Of a DNA stretch of 64,000 nt, positions 11,203-23,350 are shown one piece after another; positions within the stretch are counted from its first letter, which is position 1, and each line of letters opens with the position of its first letter. This stretch comes from Amphirosellinia nigrospora (lineage: Eukaryota; Ascomycota; Sordariomycetes; Xylariales; Xylariaceae), in assembly GCA_004123355.1 (NCBI GenBank), contig SCHM01000004.1, positions 1,054,001 to 1,118,000 of the forward strand, given 5' to 3'. A program made the position numbers and the translations under genes. The notes under the pieces were generated by a model. That model did no database searches, was not told the DNA's origin, and saw only the letters and a list, made by a program, of their open reading frames with translations.

Positions 11203-14167
11203 ATGGCAGCCCTTGCCCCTCAACCGAAACCTACGAACACGAACCCATTTATAACTTCATACTCGAGTCCCAAGGACAGCACAAAGGACGAGTGGGAGGA
11301 TTGGGACGTGGACAGCGACGATTCTGCTTCGCCCTCTCATACCGATGGTATTCTGATCGACCTATCCGGCAATAACCCAGAAGACAGGACAAGAAAATCT
11401 TACAAATCAGCGGGCTCGCGCTTCGCACAACGTCGATCAGTTCAGCTGCACCGGGTTAAGTCGAGGGCTAGACAAAAGGCACAAAACGCCAAGGCAGGCA
11501 TTACGCTTGTCACTGACATGTCCCTTTTTCACCAAGCTGGAGCGGCCACGAACGCCAACAAAGCCAGATTTGCTAACACTCCTGCTCTCCGAGCGCTAGA
11601 GGGTGATGCTAGTACTCCCTCGATTGGCAGCTTCGCTTGGTTGAAGCGAAAGCCTGAAAACTCGCTGGGTAACAAGAAGTCGATGATACTCAATGCCGAG
11701 GATCATTCAGCAGACCTTTCTCCAAACGCTCGACCTATTGTTATAGGTATTTCCGTTCCATCAGACGACGTAGGCAGTCATCAAGTCAGCCCACAGACGG
11801 CTGTTATCGAAACACCTATGGATATGCAATCTTTTTCGTATAAAGCAGGCGGCAAGGCTCAAACGCCCCAGCACCTACATTCCATCTGGTCCCCAGATAC
11901 AGAAGTCAGCGACTCTCCACAAAGCAGTCGGCGGGTAGCCTCAAGCATATACTCGCAATATAACCCGTCCGATCTCTCTAAGATGGCCTCCAAGGCGCCA
12001 CCTGTTCCAGAACTACCTGCGACAATGAAGTTCAAACAGGTCGGTGTACCACAAGACCATGAGGACGAGGATAGTGGCAGTCCTTACACTCCCTTCGAAG
12101 AGGATGACAGCCCCGTGGCCAAGCGCAAATCCCAGAAACCAAAACAGATTACGCTGACCCCTGGAAGTGCTAGTAGTAGAGCACACGGCTGGTGGGATCA
12201 TGTTATGACTCCCTTCACGCCGCAATCTAATAATCCATTCAAAAATCAACAGCAGCAAACCGGGTCTACTTCTACGGCAGCTCCTCATGAATGGTGGAGT
12301 GGGCATAATGAGAAGGCAGGCTCGTCATCCAAAGCATCACATCTAACGATTAACATACCCGCAAACCAAGGGGAAGCGAGACCGGCGAGCAGAGTCATTC
12401 GGAAAAAGCGCGTATCCTGTTAGAGGAAAGCCGGTCCAATGAGTCAAATGACGCACCACCCCATATGAATATCCAAAATCGCAGACAGACGCCAAAGTTG
12501 CTTTCTCACGCCCCTACGTGAACCCTCAGCCTATACCATCTCCCGGTCCTATGACTCCGGGCCTACCGGGGACTATGACTTCGCAGGGAGCGATCAACCT
12601 CGCTGAGATTCCTTTGACACCCTCGGGAGTACAACCGGTACCTAACGCAGTGCTTCCCGATCGTCCGGCCGGATCGTATAGAACCGGCGACCAATTCTAT
12701 GAAGCACGGGGCAAGTCTAATAAGACTGAACGACAACGTCGCCGCCACGAGAAGGAAGATGTTGTGGCAAGGAGAGTTGGCGGTTACTGGAGGGGTCGCG
12801 GATGCGTGCCAGAAGAGGGCTGCTTTGGGCGAACTGGCCGTGAGGGTCGAAAGAGAAGAAGAGTTTGTTTAGGCATCTTTGGCGGTATAATCGCCGCCAT
12901 CATTCTTATCGTCGTCCTTGTGGTTGTTCTTACAAAACGAGCAATGTCTCCGGCGTCGGGCACAGGCGCAAGCGTAGGTGCAGGCGCAGACACGGGGTCA
13001 GGGTCGGGGTCAGGATCGGGGTCGGGACATCACGGAAGTCATGTGACGCCCGATCCGAGATTCTTGAATCTCACGGATTTCCCACCAATGCCGACAGGTG
13101 TCTTAACAGTCGCCGGTCCCAACAACTCCGTGGCAGTGTCTGGCTGCTTCACCGACAATACACCCTCGACTGCTTGGTCCTGCGCGTTACCGAAGGAAGA
13201 TCATGATTCTGTGGCTCCATACAACCCAACCCAGCCCGAATTCATCTTCCAGATCCAGTTCGACAACAACTCGCGAGCGCTGTGGAAACTTGCGGACGAG
13301 GCCGAAAAGCCGAAGAATGAACCAAGAAGCTTCATGACTGACACTGGCTTCGAGCCGAACCCGGCACCACCATCACTAGCGGAGATGAGGTTTCTGGGTA
13401 ACACGACCGATAACATCACGGCCGAAAGAAAGGAAGGGGAGCCAACGCCGTTCTTTATTAGCTTGCTCAATGCAGTCGACGAAGCTGTTGGCCCCAACGT
13501 TCTTACGCGACGACAAGGCAACGCCATCAGCGGCTCCTCGGGCAACGGCACCCAGGGCTTCAATTTCTCCGACATCCCCCCCACCTGTGCTCAACCCGAT
13601 GGCACGGGCGCGCCCGCGCGACTCTTCCCTCTCCCCGTACAACAACCCATCCGCCTCTTCGACCGCGACCTGCCGACCGAGCACTACGGCTTCTACACGT
13701 ATTTCGACAAGAAGATCTACATGGTGAACAGCCAAAAGCGAGACCAGGCAGACGTAGACGGCGGCGTGCCCATCGAGGACGCGAACTGGCTCGTGACGTT
13801 CGCACAGACCCGGTTCCTCGTCAAGATCTGGACCCGGATGGGAAACACGACACACCTACTCAACGCCGGCGATCAATCGGTGAATACGACCGCCACGCCG
13901 GCCGTTCAGCCCGGCTCCATGCCCTACCCCGTCACCGTCATCGAGGATATGCATGGCGGCGACCAATCGAAGAAGACCGACTTTGCGTACGCCGTGCGCA
14001 GAAACGGCGAGATCGACCGCTCGAATGCCACCGGCGTTGTCGCCGATCTTAGCTTCAAAGGTACCCTTGTCAATGGCCGGACAGACCACGCCGACCTCTC
14101 CCTAGGAGGCGTGGATGGCGGCACCGGCGGGTGTAAGTGCGAGTGGGTGAATTTTGAGAAGGCGTAG
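11203..14167 (+). CDS. Conserved fungal single-pass membrane protein, function unknown
   Basis: Two exons (11203-12411 and 12485-14167) joined in phase across a 73-base intron (GTATCC..CGCAG) give about 963 residues. The N-terminal half is Ser/Pro-rich and polar, with an acidic WEDWDVDSDD stretch near residue 30. A basic run (RKRRRVCLG) precedes one strong transmembrane segment (IFGGIIAAIILIVVLVVVL, about residues 530-551). After it come Gly/Ser tandem repeats (GSGSGSGSGS) and a Cys-containing C-terminal domain with N-glycosylation sites (NLT, NNS, NTT, NFS). This suggests a plasma- or endomembrane protein with a cytosolic N-terminus and an outer C-terminal domain. Related fungal proteins have, as I recall, sometimes been annotated as 'glycoprotease family', but I see no peptidase motif and would not carry that name over. 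No frameshift is needed. Confidence 0.8.
12994..13026 (+). repeat. Tandem six-base repeat coding Gly-Ser
   Basis: Imperfect GGGTCA/GGGTCG units within the membrane-protein gene code for a run of Gly-Ser just after the transmembrane helix. It probably forms a flexible stalk and may vary in length between strains. Confidence 0.7.
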
Positions 14168-14629
14168 ATGAAGTATGATCATAACGGAAATGAGTATTTT
14201 GAGTTTGAATAGCGTGGGGGAGATAAAAGCGACGCCCAGGGATAATTCTTCGGTGTGCTAGGGATTTCTTTTTTCGCATATACTATGGTTACGTTTGAAC
14301 CCTTCGGTATTTCTTGACCGCCGATATGGTCACATTTACCTGTGTAATATAGGGGCGGGGGGAGCGTTTTGGTTCCCAGCATTCACAGAGGATTAGTCGC
14401 ATTTGCATGGCAGGATTCCGGGAAAAGGAACATAGGCGTCTAGATAGCGACTTTGATACAATCATATTGATACAAATCAGATGTGTTTGACTTTCCAAGT
14501 GACTCTGACGAGCTGTGAAACTAAGTGCTGTTCATGCCAAAGTAACTGGATGTTATGTAAATCAGTTTAGATACAAGCATGCTTGTAACTCCAAGTCGAT
14601 CCCATCCACTACCCCATCTCTCCCTCCAG

Positions 14630-15413
14630 TCACGCCTCCTCCAGATTCGGATCCTTGATCGACCCAGGCTTCGGCACCGAGTTAGCGAGGGTGCCACACT
14701 TGGCGCACCGCCTATTGTCCTCGGTCGCCATGAACTGCTCGATGGCGGCCTTGATCTGGGTGCCGAGGTCGGTGCAGTGGAAGGCGGCCTCGTGGACGAC
14801 GGTGTGCCGCAGGCCTCCTCCTGGCAGTACCAGCGCATGCGGTCGACGGTGCCCTCGGGCCGGCGCTGCTCGATGACGACGCCCACCGTGTCGGCGAAGC
14901 GCACGGGGTTGTGCGGCGTGTCCCCCGGCAGAACATGTCGCCCTCGCGGATCACCACGTCCCGGAACCGGCCCTCGTCCACCACCTTGAGGACCATCGAC
15001 CCCTTGTACTGGTAGAACCACTCGGGCGTCTGGTTGATGTGGTAGTCCGTCCGCGCGTTGGGTCCGCCTACGATCTAAGGGGGCGGGGGAAGAAGGATGT
15101 GTTAGTGAGTGAGTTGGAGGCTTTTTTTTTTTCTCATTTTAGCTCCTCCCTCAGGTTCAACGACTCATAACTCCTGAATCATGGATGTGGGGACAAAAGG
15201 AGTGAAATGGGAGAATGTATAGATAGCACAAACCATGACGGTAAAGTCCTCATTGTAGACGCAGTAGTTATTGACCGGCGGCTTCAAGAGGTGTGAGTTC
15301 TCGGCGAGCCTGCGTCAGTGTTGAAAGCTATTATTAGTAGGTTTGCTCCCCCACCGTGATTATATGCAATCGCCAACTCACCATTTTGGGAGGTTGACGG
15401 GTACCGACAGCAT
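14630..15413 (-). CDS. bna1: 3-hydroxyanthranilate 3,4-dioxygenase
   Basis: Fe(II) dioxygenase that opens the ring of 3-hydroxyanthranilate in the kynurenine route to NAD; cytosolic. Exons on the minus strand: 15413-15382, 15309-15234 and 15074-14630, with introns GTGAGT..GCAG and GTTTGT..TTAG. The protein begins [20 protein letters not shown], then [15 protein letters not shown] and [20 protein letters not shown], including the cupin metal ligands (H, E) and YQYKG. The C-terminal pair of CxxC knuckles is present: RWYCQ and [10 protein letters not shown]. The frame slips twice, at about 14929-14933 (after EGDMF, where [13 protein letters not shown] should follow) and at about 14810-14822 (before [12 protein letters not shown]). 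Flanking sequence is fully conserved, so I take these as sequence errors. Expected length about 185 residues, normal for fungi. Confidence 0.9.
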
Positions 15414-16290
15414 GGCTGCGAGTAGGGATGAACTCTATTTTGTTCCAATTGCGTCAAAGCGTTCTTCCGAAGGCGTACTTGTTTTGGATCGTATCGGGTT
15501 CAGATCTAGATAGATAGGTGAGAGTAGGTACCATACGATGCACTCAAGCGGCTCGTGACCCCTCGTCTCGGAGAGCTTCTGGCTTGGCAGAGCAGAGTTG
15601 TGAAATATTGTTCTTGATAGAAAAAGGGAAAGTAAAGAGTTATTCTTTTGAAAGATTAACCCAAAATATTCTTCACAAGTTCAATGACTAAGAATGATAA
15701 ACCTAAAAACTTCTACCCGACGTTGCCGTTCGTTCTGCGGGAGTTTCGAGAGCTTCGGAACCAACCCCACTAACACTAACGGTTTCATTGACGATCAGTG
15801 ATGATGCGCAGTGCTACATTTCCCCGACAATAGCGGTGGAACCTACCCTGTATTGCCATACCCCAGATAATGATGAGGTGATGTTTTAGGTGCGACGGAA
15901 CATGCCATTCAGCTGGCAGAGCTTATCGAGGCTTCCCTTCCCACCCGACGACTAATGCATCGATGTGAGCACATTTGCGCTGGTTTTCTCCTCTTCCAAC
16001 GTTCCTCGCGCTTGTTTACATCCTCCGTGTTACCTCGGGGCTTGTCTCCTTTCCCTTTTACTATATATACCAGCTACCGTCCCTTAGATTTTACCTTAGG
16101 TACTTAAGGTAGCGTCGCATTGATGTAAACCAGGGGGTCTTGTTTCAGCCCACTGTCGCATCCGATCCGTCCCTCTAGCGCCAACTATCTCTCGTCTGCT
16201 TCCCGCATTCCCGCATCCTGCATTTCGAGATACCCCATCCATCTACAAATTCCACCCGCGGAACCGAAATATCGACCGACTCCCATCGAA
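15414..16290. promoter_or_regulatory. Divergent promoter region, bna1 / Ctr transporter
   Basis: About 880 bases between two divergent starts. It contains a near-palindrome, taccttaggtacttaaggta (16087-16107 region), about 190 bases before the Ctr start, and a TATATATA-like stretch at about 16060. No named factor site can be claimed. Confidence 0.4.
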
Positions 16291-17508
16291 ATGGATCACT
16301 CGCACATGGATCACGGAGACATGGACCACGGAGACGGTGGCCATGGTGGCCATGGAGGAGGAGGAGGAGGTGGCAGCATGCCTATGTGCAATATGAATGT
16401 TCGTTGGATATCTCCAGTGCCACCCTCCCTCTACACGACGCCTTCTTGCCAAGATACCTGTTCGCTCCCAATCATCGTGCACCGAACGATCCTATACCCA
16501 AAGCCACCACTTGCGCTGCTAGACCTAGCCCTGCGGTGACGGGCGGGCAGACGAACTTCGCCGCCCGACTGGTATAATGCCGATGGCAATGGGGCTCGGG
16601 GACTGGTTGCTGCCTCTAGGCTCTCAAGCTAGGGGAGGACGACGAAAGACAACAAGAAACCGTATAAAGGCTAACATATCTTCTTGTTCTCCCTAGATGT
16701 TGTTTACATGGGACACAACGAACCTCTGCATCGTCTTCCGGCAATGGCACGTCACGGGGCGCGCGTCGCTCATCTTCAGCCTGTTAGCCATTGTGGCCAT
16801 CTGCGCCGGGTACGAGGCCCTGCGCGAGGGCACGAGGAAGTACGAGCTCTGGCTCTCGAACAAGGAGGTGGCATACAGTGAGTCTCTCTCTCTCTCTTAT
16901 CCAGCCCATCCCCACACCCAAGCACGGCCCCCCTTGGATATAAAGCACACGGAGCGCGAGGAACGAAACGTCGGAGAAAGAGAGAGAGAAAAAGTCAGGA
17001 GAGTTGTCATGGCCCCTAGCTATACGACAGAGACACTGATATTGACGCCCCATCCGCGCTCTCGGCCCCCCGGAGCGCGCAACGGGCGAAAAAAACATGA
17101 TTAAAAGACCGCTATCAAGATGATGTTGCCGCTTCTGCTGCAAACCATGATGACTATGAACGAGGACGAGAACAAGTTGCTGAGACGACGCCATTTCTGG
17201 GAATAGAGCGAATCGGAGGCGGTGCTGCTGGCCCCTCCGAGTCACCGTCAGCCAGCGGGCGCGCATCCTCAAGGCCGTCCTATACGGCGTGCAGAACTTC
17301 TACGCCTTCATGATCATGTAAGTCGGGTCTCTCCTTTCCTGTCCTCTCTGCCCTCACGCCTGGGAATCATACCCCCTGACTTGCCTATAGGCTTCTGTTC
17401 ATGACCTACAATGGGTACGTCATGATTGCTGTTGCTGTCGGTGCGGGTCTGGGATACTATCTCTTCGGCTCGCACACGCGAGCTACCAAGGAAACGGCCT
17501 GCCATTGA
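16291..17508 (+). CDS. Ctr-family copper transporter
   Basis: High-affinity Cu(I) uptake channel subunit (works as a trimer) in the plasma or vacuolar membrane. Four exons: 16291-16398, 16697-16877, 17108-17317, 17391-17508. The N-terminus is a His/Met metal-binding region (MDHSHMDHGDMDHGD, then HGGHGG and MPMCNMN). Three membrane helices follow: one after the TG motif in exon 2 (SLIFSLLAIVAICAGY) and a pair in exons 3-4. The family filter is exact: MLLFM, twelve residues, then GAGLG, which is MxxxM-x12-GxxxG. The protein ends KETACH. Exon 3 is one base short near 17240 (between GPSE and VTVSQRARILKAVLYG); adding one base restores phase with exon 4. Whether it sits at the cell surface (Ctr1/3-like) or vacuole (Ctr2-like) cannot be told from sequence; at roughly 200 residues it is a short member. 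Confidence 0.9.
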
Positions 17509-17964
17509 AGTCTCGACATGACATGATATGAACTGGGTGTAGTCTACGATGGAATAGGTGATTAATTGACGGATAATGCACAAGCCTCACCAATGGCGGC
17601 ACGCGATCGGTGTGCATGGATGGCATGGCTATTTGGAAGTGATGCTGTAATGATGCGTGGAATGAAGTCAGACACCGTATCCAACGGACATCTAAGTGTG
17701 TCAATCAATCATAACTACCAGGCTGTTAGTTAATCAGCATGATATTCGCAAAAGTACTACAGACTCGTCTAAACACCAATCTCTAAACTATTCGTGTGAC
17801 CGGATGGGTATGATAACGATGCCATACAAACACATCCTCACTAAACACACAAAGAATCCATCAAAGCCCCTCGCTCGTCGACTCTAATTTCTTTCCATAG
17901 CATGTCGGGTATAAATACATTCAAGTCTAAATCATCCCCTATCACCCACCACTAAGCACGGCCA
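17509..17964. other. 3' intergenic between convergent genes
   Basis: About 450 AT-leaning bases between two convergent stops. It holds both 3' UTRs; nothing else seen. Confidence 0.5.
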
Positions 17965-19186
17965 CTACACCTTGGCGTCCCTGACGTCCTCCTTAAGTGC
18001 GTCAAGTCCGACCTCTTTCCTCTTCTTCTCCGTCAGAAGCTTGCCTTCCTCAGCCTGCTGCTCGATGAGTGGCTCATCGCCGTAGCCCTCGTTGTGCTCG
18101 AACTCGGGGTCGCGGCCGTACGCGATGCGCGCCGTGTCGACGAGGATGCGGCCGGTCATGCCCCAGACCATGAAGCGCTGCACGTGGTTCTCGTCTTCTT
18201 CCTCCTCTCCTTCGGGAGCTCGTCGCCGAGGGCCGCCTGGCCGTCATCGCGCACCTTGGGCGTCGTGACGCGCTGCGTGTGCACGGGCACGTGGAAGTTG
18301 TGCACGCGCCACTTGTACGCCGTGTCCCAGTTGATCCAGCGCCCGTCGTACCAGTGCCCCGGCGGCAGCGGAGGGTCGCCGGGCCGCTGGGGCTCGTCGG
18401 TGCTCCGGAGGAAGTTCCCGAAAGGCGCCGAGAACACGGCCGCGACCTCCTTCGCGTCTAGCCGGGGTATCATGGCCTCGTCGACCGTGGGCGCCGGCGG
18501 CGAGCCGGCCTTGTCTTCTGCGTGTAGGAAGGCGACGCAGGGGCGCACTGCTAGCTCGGTCTTTGCGAGACTGCAGGGGAGAGAGCAGAGGGACTCGATG
18601 CGAAAGGGGGACGGGATCTTGCTGTCGTCCATGGGGAGACCGATCTCTTCCCAGGCTTCGCGGCGGGCTATTTGATCTAGATAGAGTATGTGGTTTTAGC
18701 GATAGTTTTGAGGGCCTGTTTAGTCTCCTTTCTCTCTCCCTTTCTGGCCTTCTTGTGCCCTTTTCATAGTCTTTCCTATGCCGGCTACATATGTACACCA
18801 TCTTTCTGTTCGTGTTTGAGGCACCCGATAGGAATGGAGAGGAGAGTCGTCGAGGTATCAGCTGAAGAACTTACACGGGCTTTCACTAAGTGAATCCGCT
18901 TTTCCTCCGGGGAAAGCTGCGTGACCTGCCCCATGAGTTAGTTTCGTTCATCATGCTTTGTAACGTAAGATAAAAAAACCGGGAGCTGTTGCTTTGTATA
19001 TATCAAGGTCCCTAACCTACCAGAGAAATTCCGAAGGCTCGCAGCACGCATCGTGATGACGACGCGCAGGTCGCCCCTCCGGTCGGCAAATAGGAGAATC
19101 AGGACGGCGGCACGCCGTGATACCGGTAGACGGTCCCATACTGGGAATGACGGGGGCTTGTATGCGCGCAGGCGGGCAATGGCGGC
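17965..19186 (-). CDS. PCD1-like Nudix hydrolase (CoA/nucleotide diphosphatase)
   Basis: Peroxisomal or mitochondrial Nudix hydrolases of this type cleave CoA and oxidised derivatives, or 8-oxo-dGTP. Exon pieces on the minus strand spell ARLRAYKPPSFPVWDRLPVS, then RRAAVLILLFADRRGDLRVV, then the Nudix region GHAAFPGGKADSLSESP, joined through an intron (GTAAGT..ATCTAG) to YQIARREAWEEIGL, which holds the REAWEExGL core. Downstream are PRLDAKEVAAVFSAPFGNFL and a final exon part with FMVWGMTGRILVDTARIAYG, the usual PCD1-family C-terminus. The frame slips once near 18215 (ELP/EGEEE) in a short C run. I could not fix the start: the frame before AAIARLRAY has a stop a few codons up and the nearest ATG (about 19236) is separated by it, so a small first exon or another error is likely. 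Confidence 0.8.
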
Positions 19187-19483
19187 CTTTGAGAAGAAAG
19201 TTTGTAAGTATATTGGGATTTACGTATTTATAAAGTTCCGGGTTGTCATTATTGGTTTATAAGTCTTTGGGGCAGATTCCATGTCCCTTCTCCCATTGGT
19301 AGATGGAATTACACGACTATGCTTCTAAAGGGCCGGCATAGCACATGAGGCGGGCCGGTAAAGGAGAAGGAAAACATTACAGCATGGATTTGCCAGAGTT
19401 TGCTGGGAATTTGGGGGTATAATACATGTATAGCAAGTGCGACAGGAAATGAGCCAGGAAGGACGGGATGTGGTGGTCTTCGA

Positions 19484-19803
19484 CTAATAGTAATAATAAT
19501 CTACGACTATACTGACCGCCGAAACAACATTTAGCGGCGCCATCGTCGACGCATCCCAGTAATATGAGGCCTCGTCTTGGGCTTCGGAAAGGGTTCGCTG
19601 GCGTTGTTGGGCTGGTTCTTCTTGTGATGGTTGAGATGACGTTTGCTTTAGGTCGAGAGCGAGGTCGAGAGCGAGGTCGGCGGGGAGGATGGCGGAAGGA
19701 TTGGTGATCTCTAATAAGTCGTTCGTCGGTGGGAGCGTGCGGATCCGTTTTCTCGAGGCGAGGTAGAGGCATCGTGGTCGCCGTTCGTGGCCGTCGTACT
19801 CAT
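19484..19803 (-). CDS. Possible small hypothetical protein
   Basis: An ATG at 19803 opens MSTTATNGDHDASTSPRENG and closes after 30 codons. A neighbouring frame continues without a stop as TLPPTNDLLEITNPSAI.. to YYWDASTMAPLNVV. One missing base near 19740 would join them into about 105 residues, in line with the errors in the genes around it. No domain recognised. It lies on the same strand just upstream of the Nudix gene. It could equally be two chance frames; a 12-base tandem duplication (gaggtcgagagc, about 19652-19680) within it encodes LALDLALDL. Confidence 0.35.
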
Positions 19804-20248
19804 GATTTATTCGGGGAGTTGGGGTATTAGGGACAAGGGTTGCAATGGAAATGTTTGCATATGTAGATATATGTAAGAATTCAGCCCAACGGGATGGCAG
19901 TTCGTACCTCGCTGTGCCAACGCATTGCCGAATCGTTAACTTGTATCGGAATGCGGAATACCTACATGTAGGTACCGGTAGTCGGGTCCATTCGGTATAG
20001 TGGATCGTGGGTATTATAGGGTGGCACAAGTGGGGGCTTCCGCATTCTTTCAGCGAGAAGCCCTTACACTTTAGTTTGTATCACTGCATGGCAGACACAC
20101 TATCGATGTACAAAGACTTCAAGGATTGACGAAATGTCCCGAGAAAACGATACCACACTACTAACAAAGGGTATAGCAACTATTTCTAAAAAACGGAATC
20201 TTCAAATCAGCTATTCAAATTCTGCCGCAGCTACAGCATGTAGGATAT

Positions 20249-22947
20249 TCAAAGTATCAAATGCTGGCAGTTGTACTTTTTGCACGCTTTCACACAACAG
20301 TCGAAACAAGCGTTTTGTCGCAGGGCTACACGCAACTTCCACCTCGTATCCACCTCCGAATACCTGATAAGGCCTAAGCAATACATTTGGAGCCCCGTAT
20401 TCCTACCCATTGGATAGACAATAAGGTGGGGTTTTGAGTAAGATCTAGCATCCCGCAGTCTATCATCTTGAGGTCTTAATATGTTTTGAAAAACAGTTCT
20501 TGATTTCGCCTTGGATTGGTCGAGGCTCTTCTCGACTGGATGCTCGCAATTCACGACTCGTATATGGGCCAGTGTATCTAGGACCACGAAAAATGGGTAT
20601 GATTGGTACACTGCTTCGGTGTCTTCTCCGTTGGCGACAGACAAGCCAGCAGACAAATTGGCCTCGTTAATATCCATTTGCCATTGAAAACGGAATTTGG
20701 CAAACGGATTATGGGTTACTGACTGCAGCGTATAACTCTTGACTTCCGGAAAATTATCTGAAGATCCGAGAGGTTGGTCGTAAATCTCGGTATATAACTC
20801 CCGCCCATGCATGATACGTCCTCGACAAGAAGATAGAGAGAGATATCCGGAAGCCGAGAACAATGGATTTTCTAGTGCGGAAAACCAGAAACAATCGCTG
20901 TGACCGGATTTCACTAGAACACGAGGAGAACGCTTGTCACCCCTGTCATGATGGAGTAGTTTACAAACGGTAAGGAAAACTTTAGATGCATATACATTAT
21001 TTTCCGAACATGCTCCATGAGCAAGGACGTCTACTTCCTTATGGCACCATTCGTCATCTTGGCGGGAACTTTCCGCGTACGTAGTCCAATAGTGGCGAGG
21101 TGGAATAAAGAGCACGTTGTTGGGATTATCGAAGAGAGACACGAGAAGGATCATATGACAAATGAAACCCAACGCTCCAATCAACTCATGTTGACTGCTC
21201 TCGTGTCGGGCTAAATTTTTTGGGGAGTTACTCGAAATTTCATGAGTCGTGTTTCGTTTTTCGCGACAAGGTGGGCTGGTTCTGATACTGTCGTCTTTGA
21301 CCCAACAAGGAGTTTCCAGCACCTCACCCCATGAGTATGTTCCCAAACCTTTGAATGCCGACGAAAAAGCCGACCTTCCCAGCTCCGAAGCACGGTCGAA
21401 ATAGTTCTCAACTGCTTCTAAGTCACGGAAAGATTTGGCAGAGGCTAACATTTCTGAGGGGAAGTCCGATGGCAGGCCAAGTACTAGCGACATAGTGCTG
21501 AACACCTTTTCGATCTCAGGGAAAGGGCTAGGCCGAGTTCCTATAAACGGTCGGATAGACAGACGACCTTCCGAGTGACCTGGGTCAACAGGTCTCGTCG
21601 AGCCTACTTTCGGCCCCCCTGCGGACGAAAATTGCTCAAGTATCAGGCGAATTGCGAGCGGAACGGCAGCGAAGATCGCATTTCTCGCCCATTCATGGCG
21701 TCCACATATATCTTGGATTTGAGCACTAAATGTTTCAAAGTTGATGCGGTAGCTTAAGCTGGGGAGGATGAGTTTTCGGTAATGAGATCTTGCAATGACT
21801 CGACTTTGAACCTTTTGGTCACCTTCATCGCCCCCTCTTTCATTGCCATCTCATTTTCGCTTAAATATTTAAAGTTATCCCATCCAGTAACTATTATAGT
21901 TACTTTGGACGTGGATTGCGGTGTTATGGGCGTACCATCGGCCAGATAAATGGATGGCGGTGTTTCCAAGGACCATTTCGAGAAAGCAGCGATCCAGGCA
22001 GCCGATGCGCATGCTTCCACCACAACGGATTCGATCTCATGCTCTCCTACCCGCTGTATTTGACGGAAAACATCAACAAGTGTTTCCAACCCTTGGAATC
22101 AGGAACTTTTGGCATGGAGTCAGGGACCCACAGCCCTCTCTCGCGTTCGACTCCGGTAATGATGGAATGATAGCCGTAAACAACATCTGCAAATCCTGCC
22201 AACCGACATCGACCTTCGAGGCTCGACATCAAGTCCGTTAGCTGGCGTGTTGTGGGCAAGTATTGTTTGTTTGTCGTTGTAGCTTCGAGCATTCTTGTTA
22301 AGGCATGAGCGCAACCAAAGGGCGGTAGACTCGAAATAAGTGCAGCAGCTAGAGCAAGGAAGCGCAAACCAGCTTGATTACTACCGAGCTGGACAGCACA
22401 ATCGTGTTTCAAGAAACCGATCTTGACTTTCAAGAACTGTAAGGATACCGGCTCTGGAGTGGGTAAAACTGTCCGCTCGATCTTGAGGCGAGTCTCCTGG
22501 CTGATTGCCAGAGTGTTTCCGAACTGCTCGCAGGCCAAAATGGCCAAGGGCTGAACATTGTCGCTAGTTGCTGCTTGGAGAACGCCTCGGGCAAGCCCGT
22601 AAATTGAATTCGAGGATTCATTTAAGCTCCATTGACCTTGGATAAGCTGACTCCCCATTGTGATGTATGGGCTACTCGTTTTCGATTGTTGCGCTGGGAG
22701 TGTGAAGCTACCCCTCGCGTGGCCGCAACAACAATACAGACTCAACTGTCTGCTAAGGCTCTGGGATGCCGCTAACAGTAGACGAGGAACTCGCGATGTG
22801 CGTTTTCTCGGAGCTATCTGAGTAGTGATAGATCGAGCGAACGAGGTTGGCTAGAGGATACCAGATAGAATGAACAGAAGAGAATTTCATCACAACAGGA
22901 GCTTGGAGAATCTGGGCGGGGTAGCCGGCGAGATTATAGCAAGCCAC
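20249..22947 (-). CDS. Large conserved fungal protein of unknown function
   Basis: About 850-900 residues read in three segments that overlap end to end: from 22947 or 22658 down to about 22091, then to about 21774, then to the stop at 20249. Each junction falls at a short homopolymer (GGG near 22090, AAAA near 21772) and one added base gives a smooth join (SKGLETLVDVFRQIQ; ITEKLILPSLSYRINFE). Recognisable blocks are IYGLARGVLQAATSDNVQP, LGSNQAGLRFLALAAALIS, FGCAHALTRMLEA, SSLEGRCRLAGFADVVYGY and AWIAAFSKWSLETPPSIYL. I recall similar large hypothetical proteins, often in several copies, in Fusarium and related genera, usually near heterokaryon- or defence-like genes, but no function is established. 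No signal peptide or transmembrane helix is obvious. The start is uncertain: an upstream stretch YNLAGYPAQILQAPVVMKFS looks part of it but begins GTG, so a further slip near 22750 or 22950 is likely. Confidence 0.6.
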
Positions 22948-23350
22948 GGGCTCGCTTCACTCGTCGCCAAATTAGAAGCATGCTACCTTGGCAAAGGCAG
23001 ACTGCGGCCTGTAAGCTGCTTATAGCTGGGATACACAGCCTGCTCTCGCTAAAGATGGAGAGGAAGCGTATTGGCCGCCAGCTTTCGGAGATCATCGTGC
23101 TGATTGGAAGTTTAGGTGGCGGGACTTCCTACTTGCGTGCACTTTCGACTTAGGAATAACCCGATCATATTGATCCTAACAATACGTTATAATATACAAA
23201 GGATCTAGCTCGAAGAAGACTCACAGCACACACCTAACCTACAAACTATCCAGGCTTATAGGCACCAGCACGAGGATATATATACAACAATGAAACAGAA
23301 CCTAAAAAAATACACTAAAACCGTTTTCGATCCAAGCCTCATTCTATATA

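Noticed and set aside
13201-13855. Minus-strand frames inside the membrane-protein gene
   Set aside because: Shadows of the coding strand, which has a clear splice-consistent frame.
14630-19186. bna1, Ctr and PCD1 as a metabolic gene cluster
   Set aside because: The functions are unrelated and all are conserved single housekeeping genes; no backbone biosynthetic enzyme is present.
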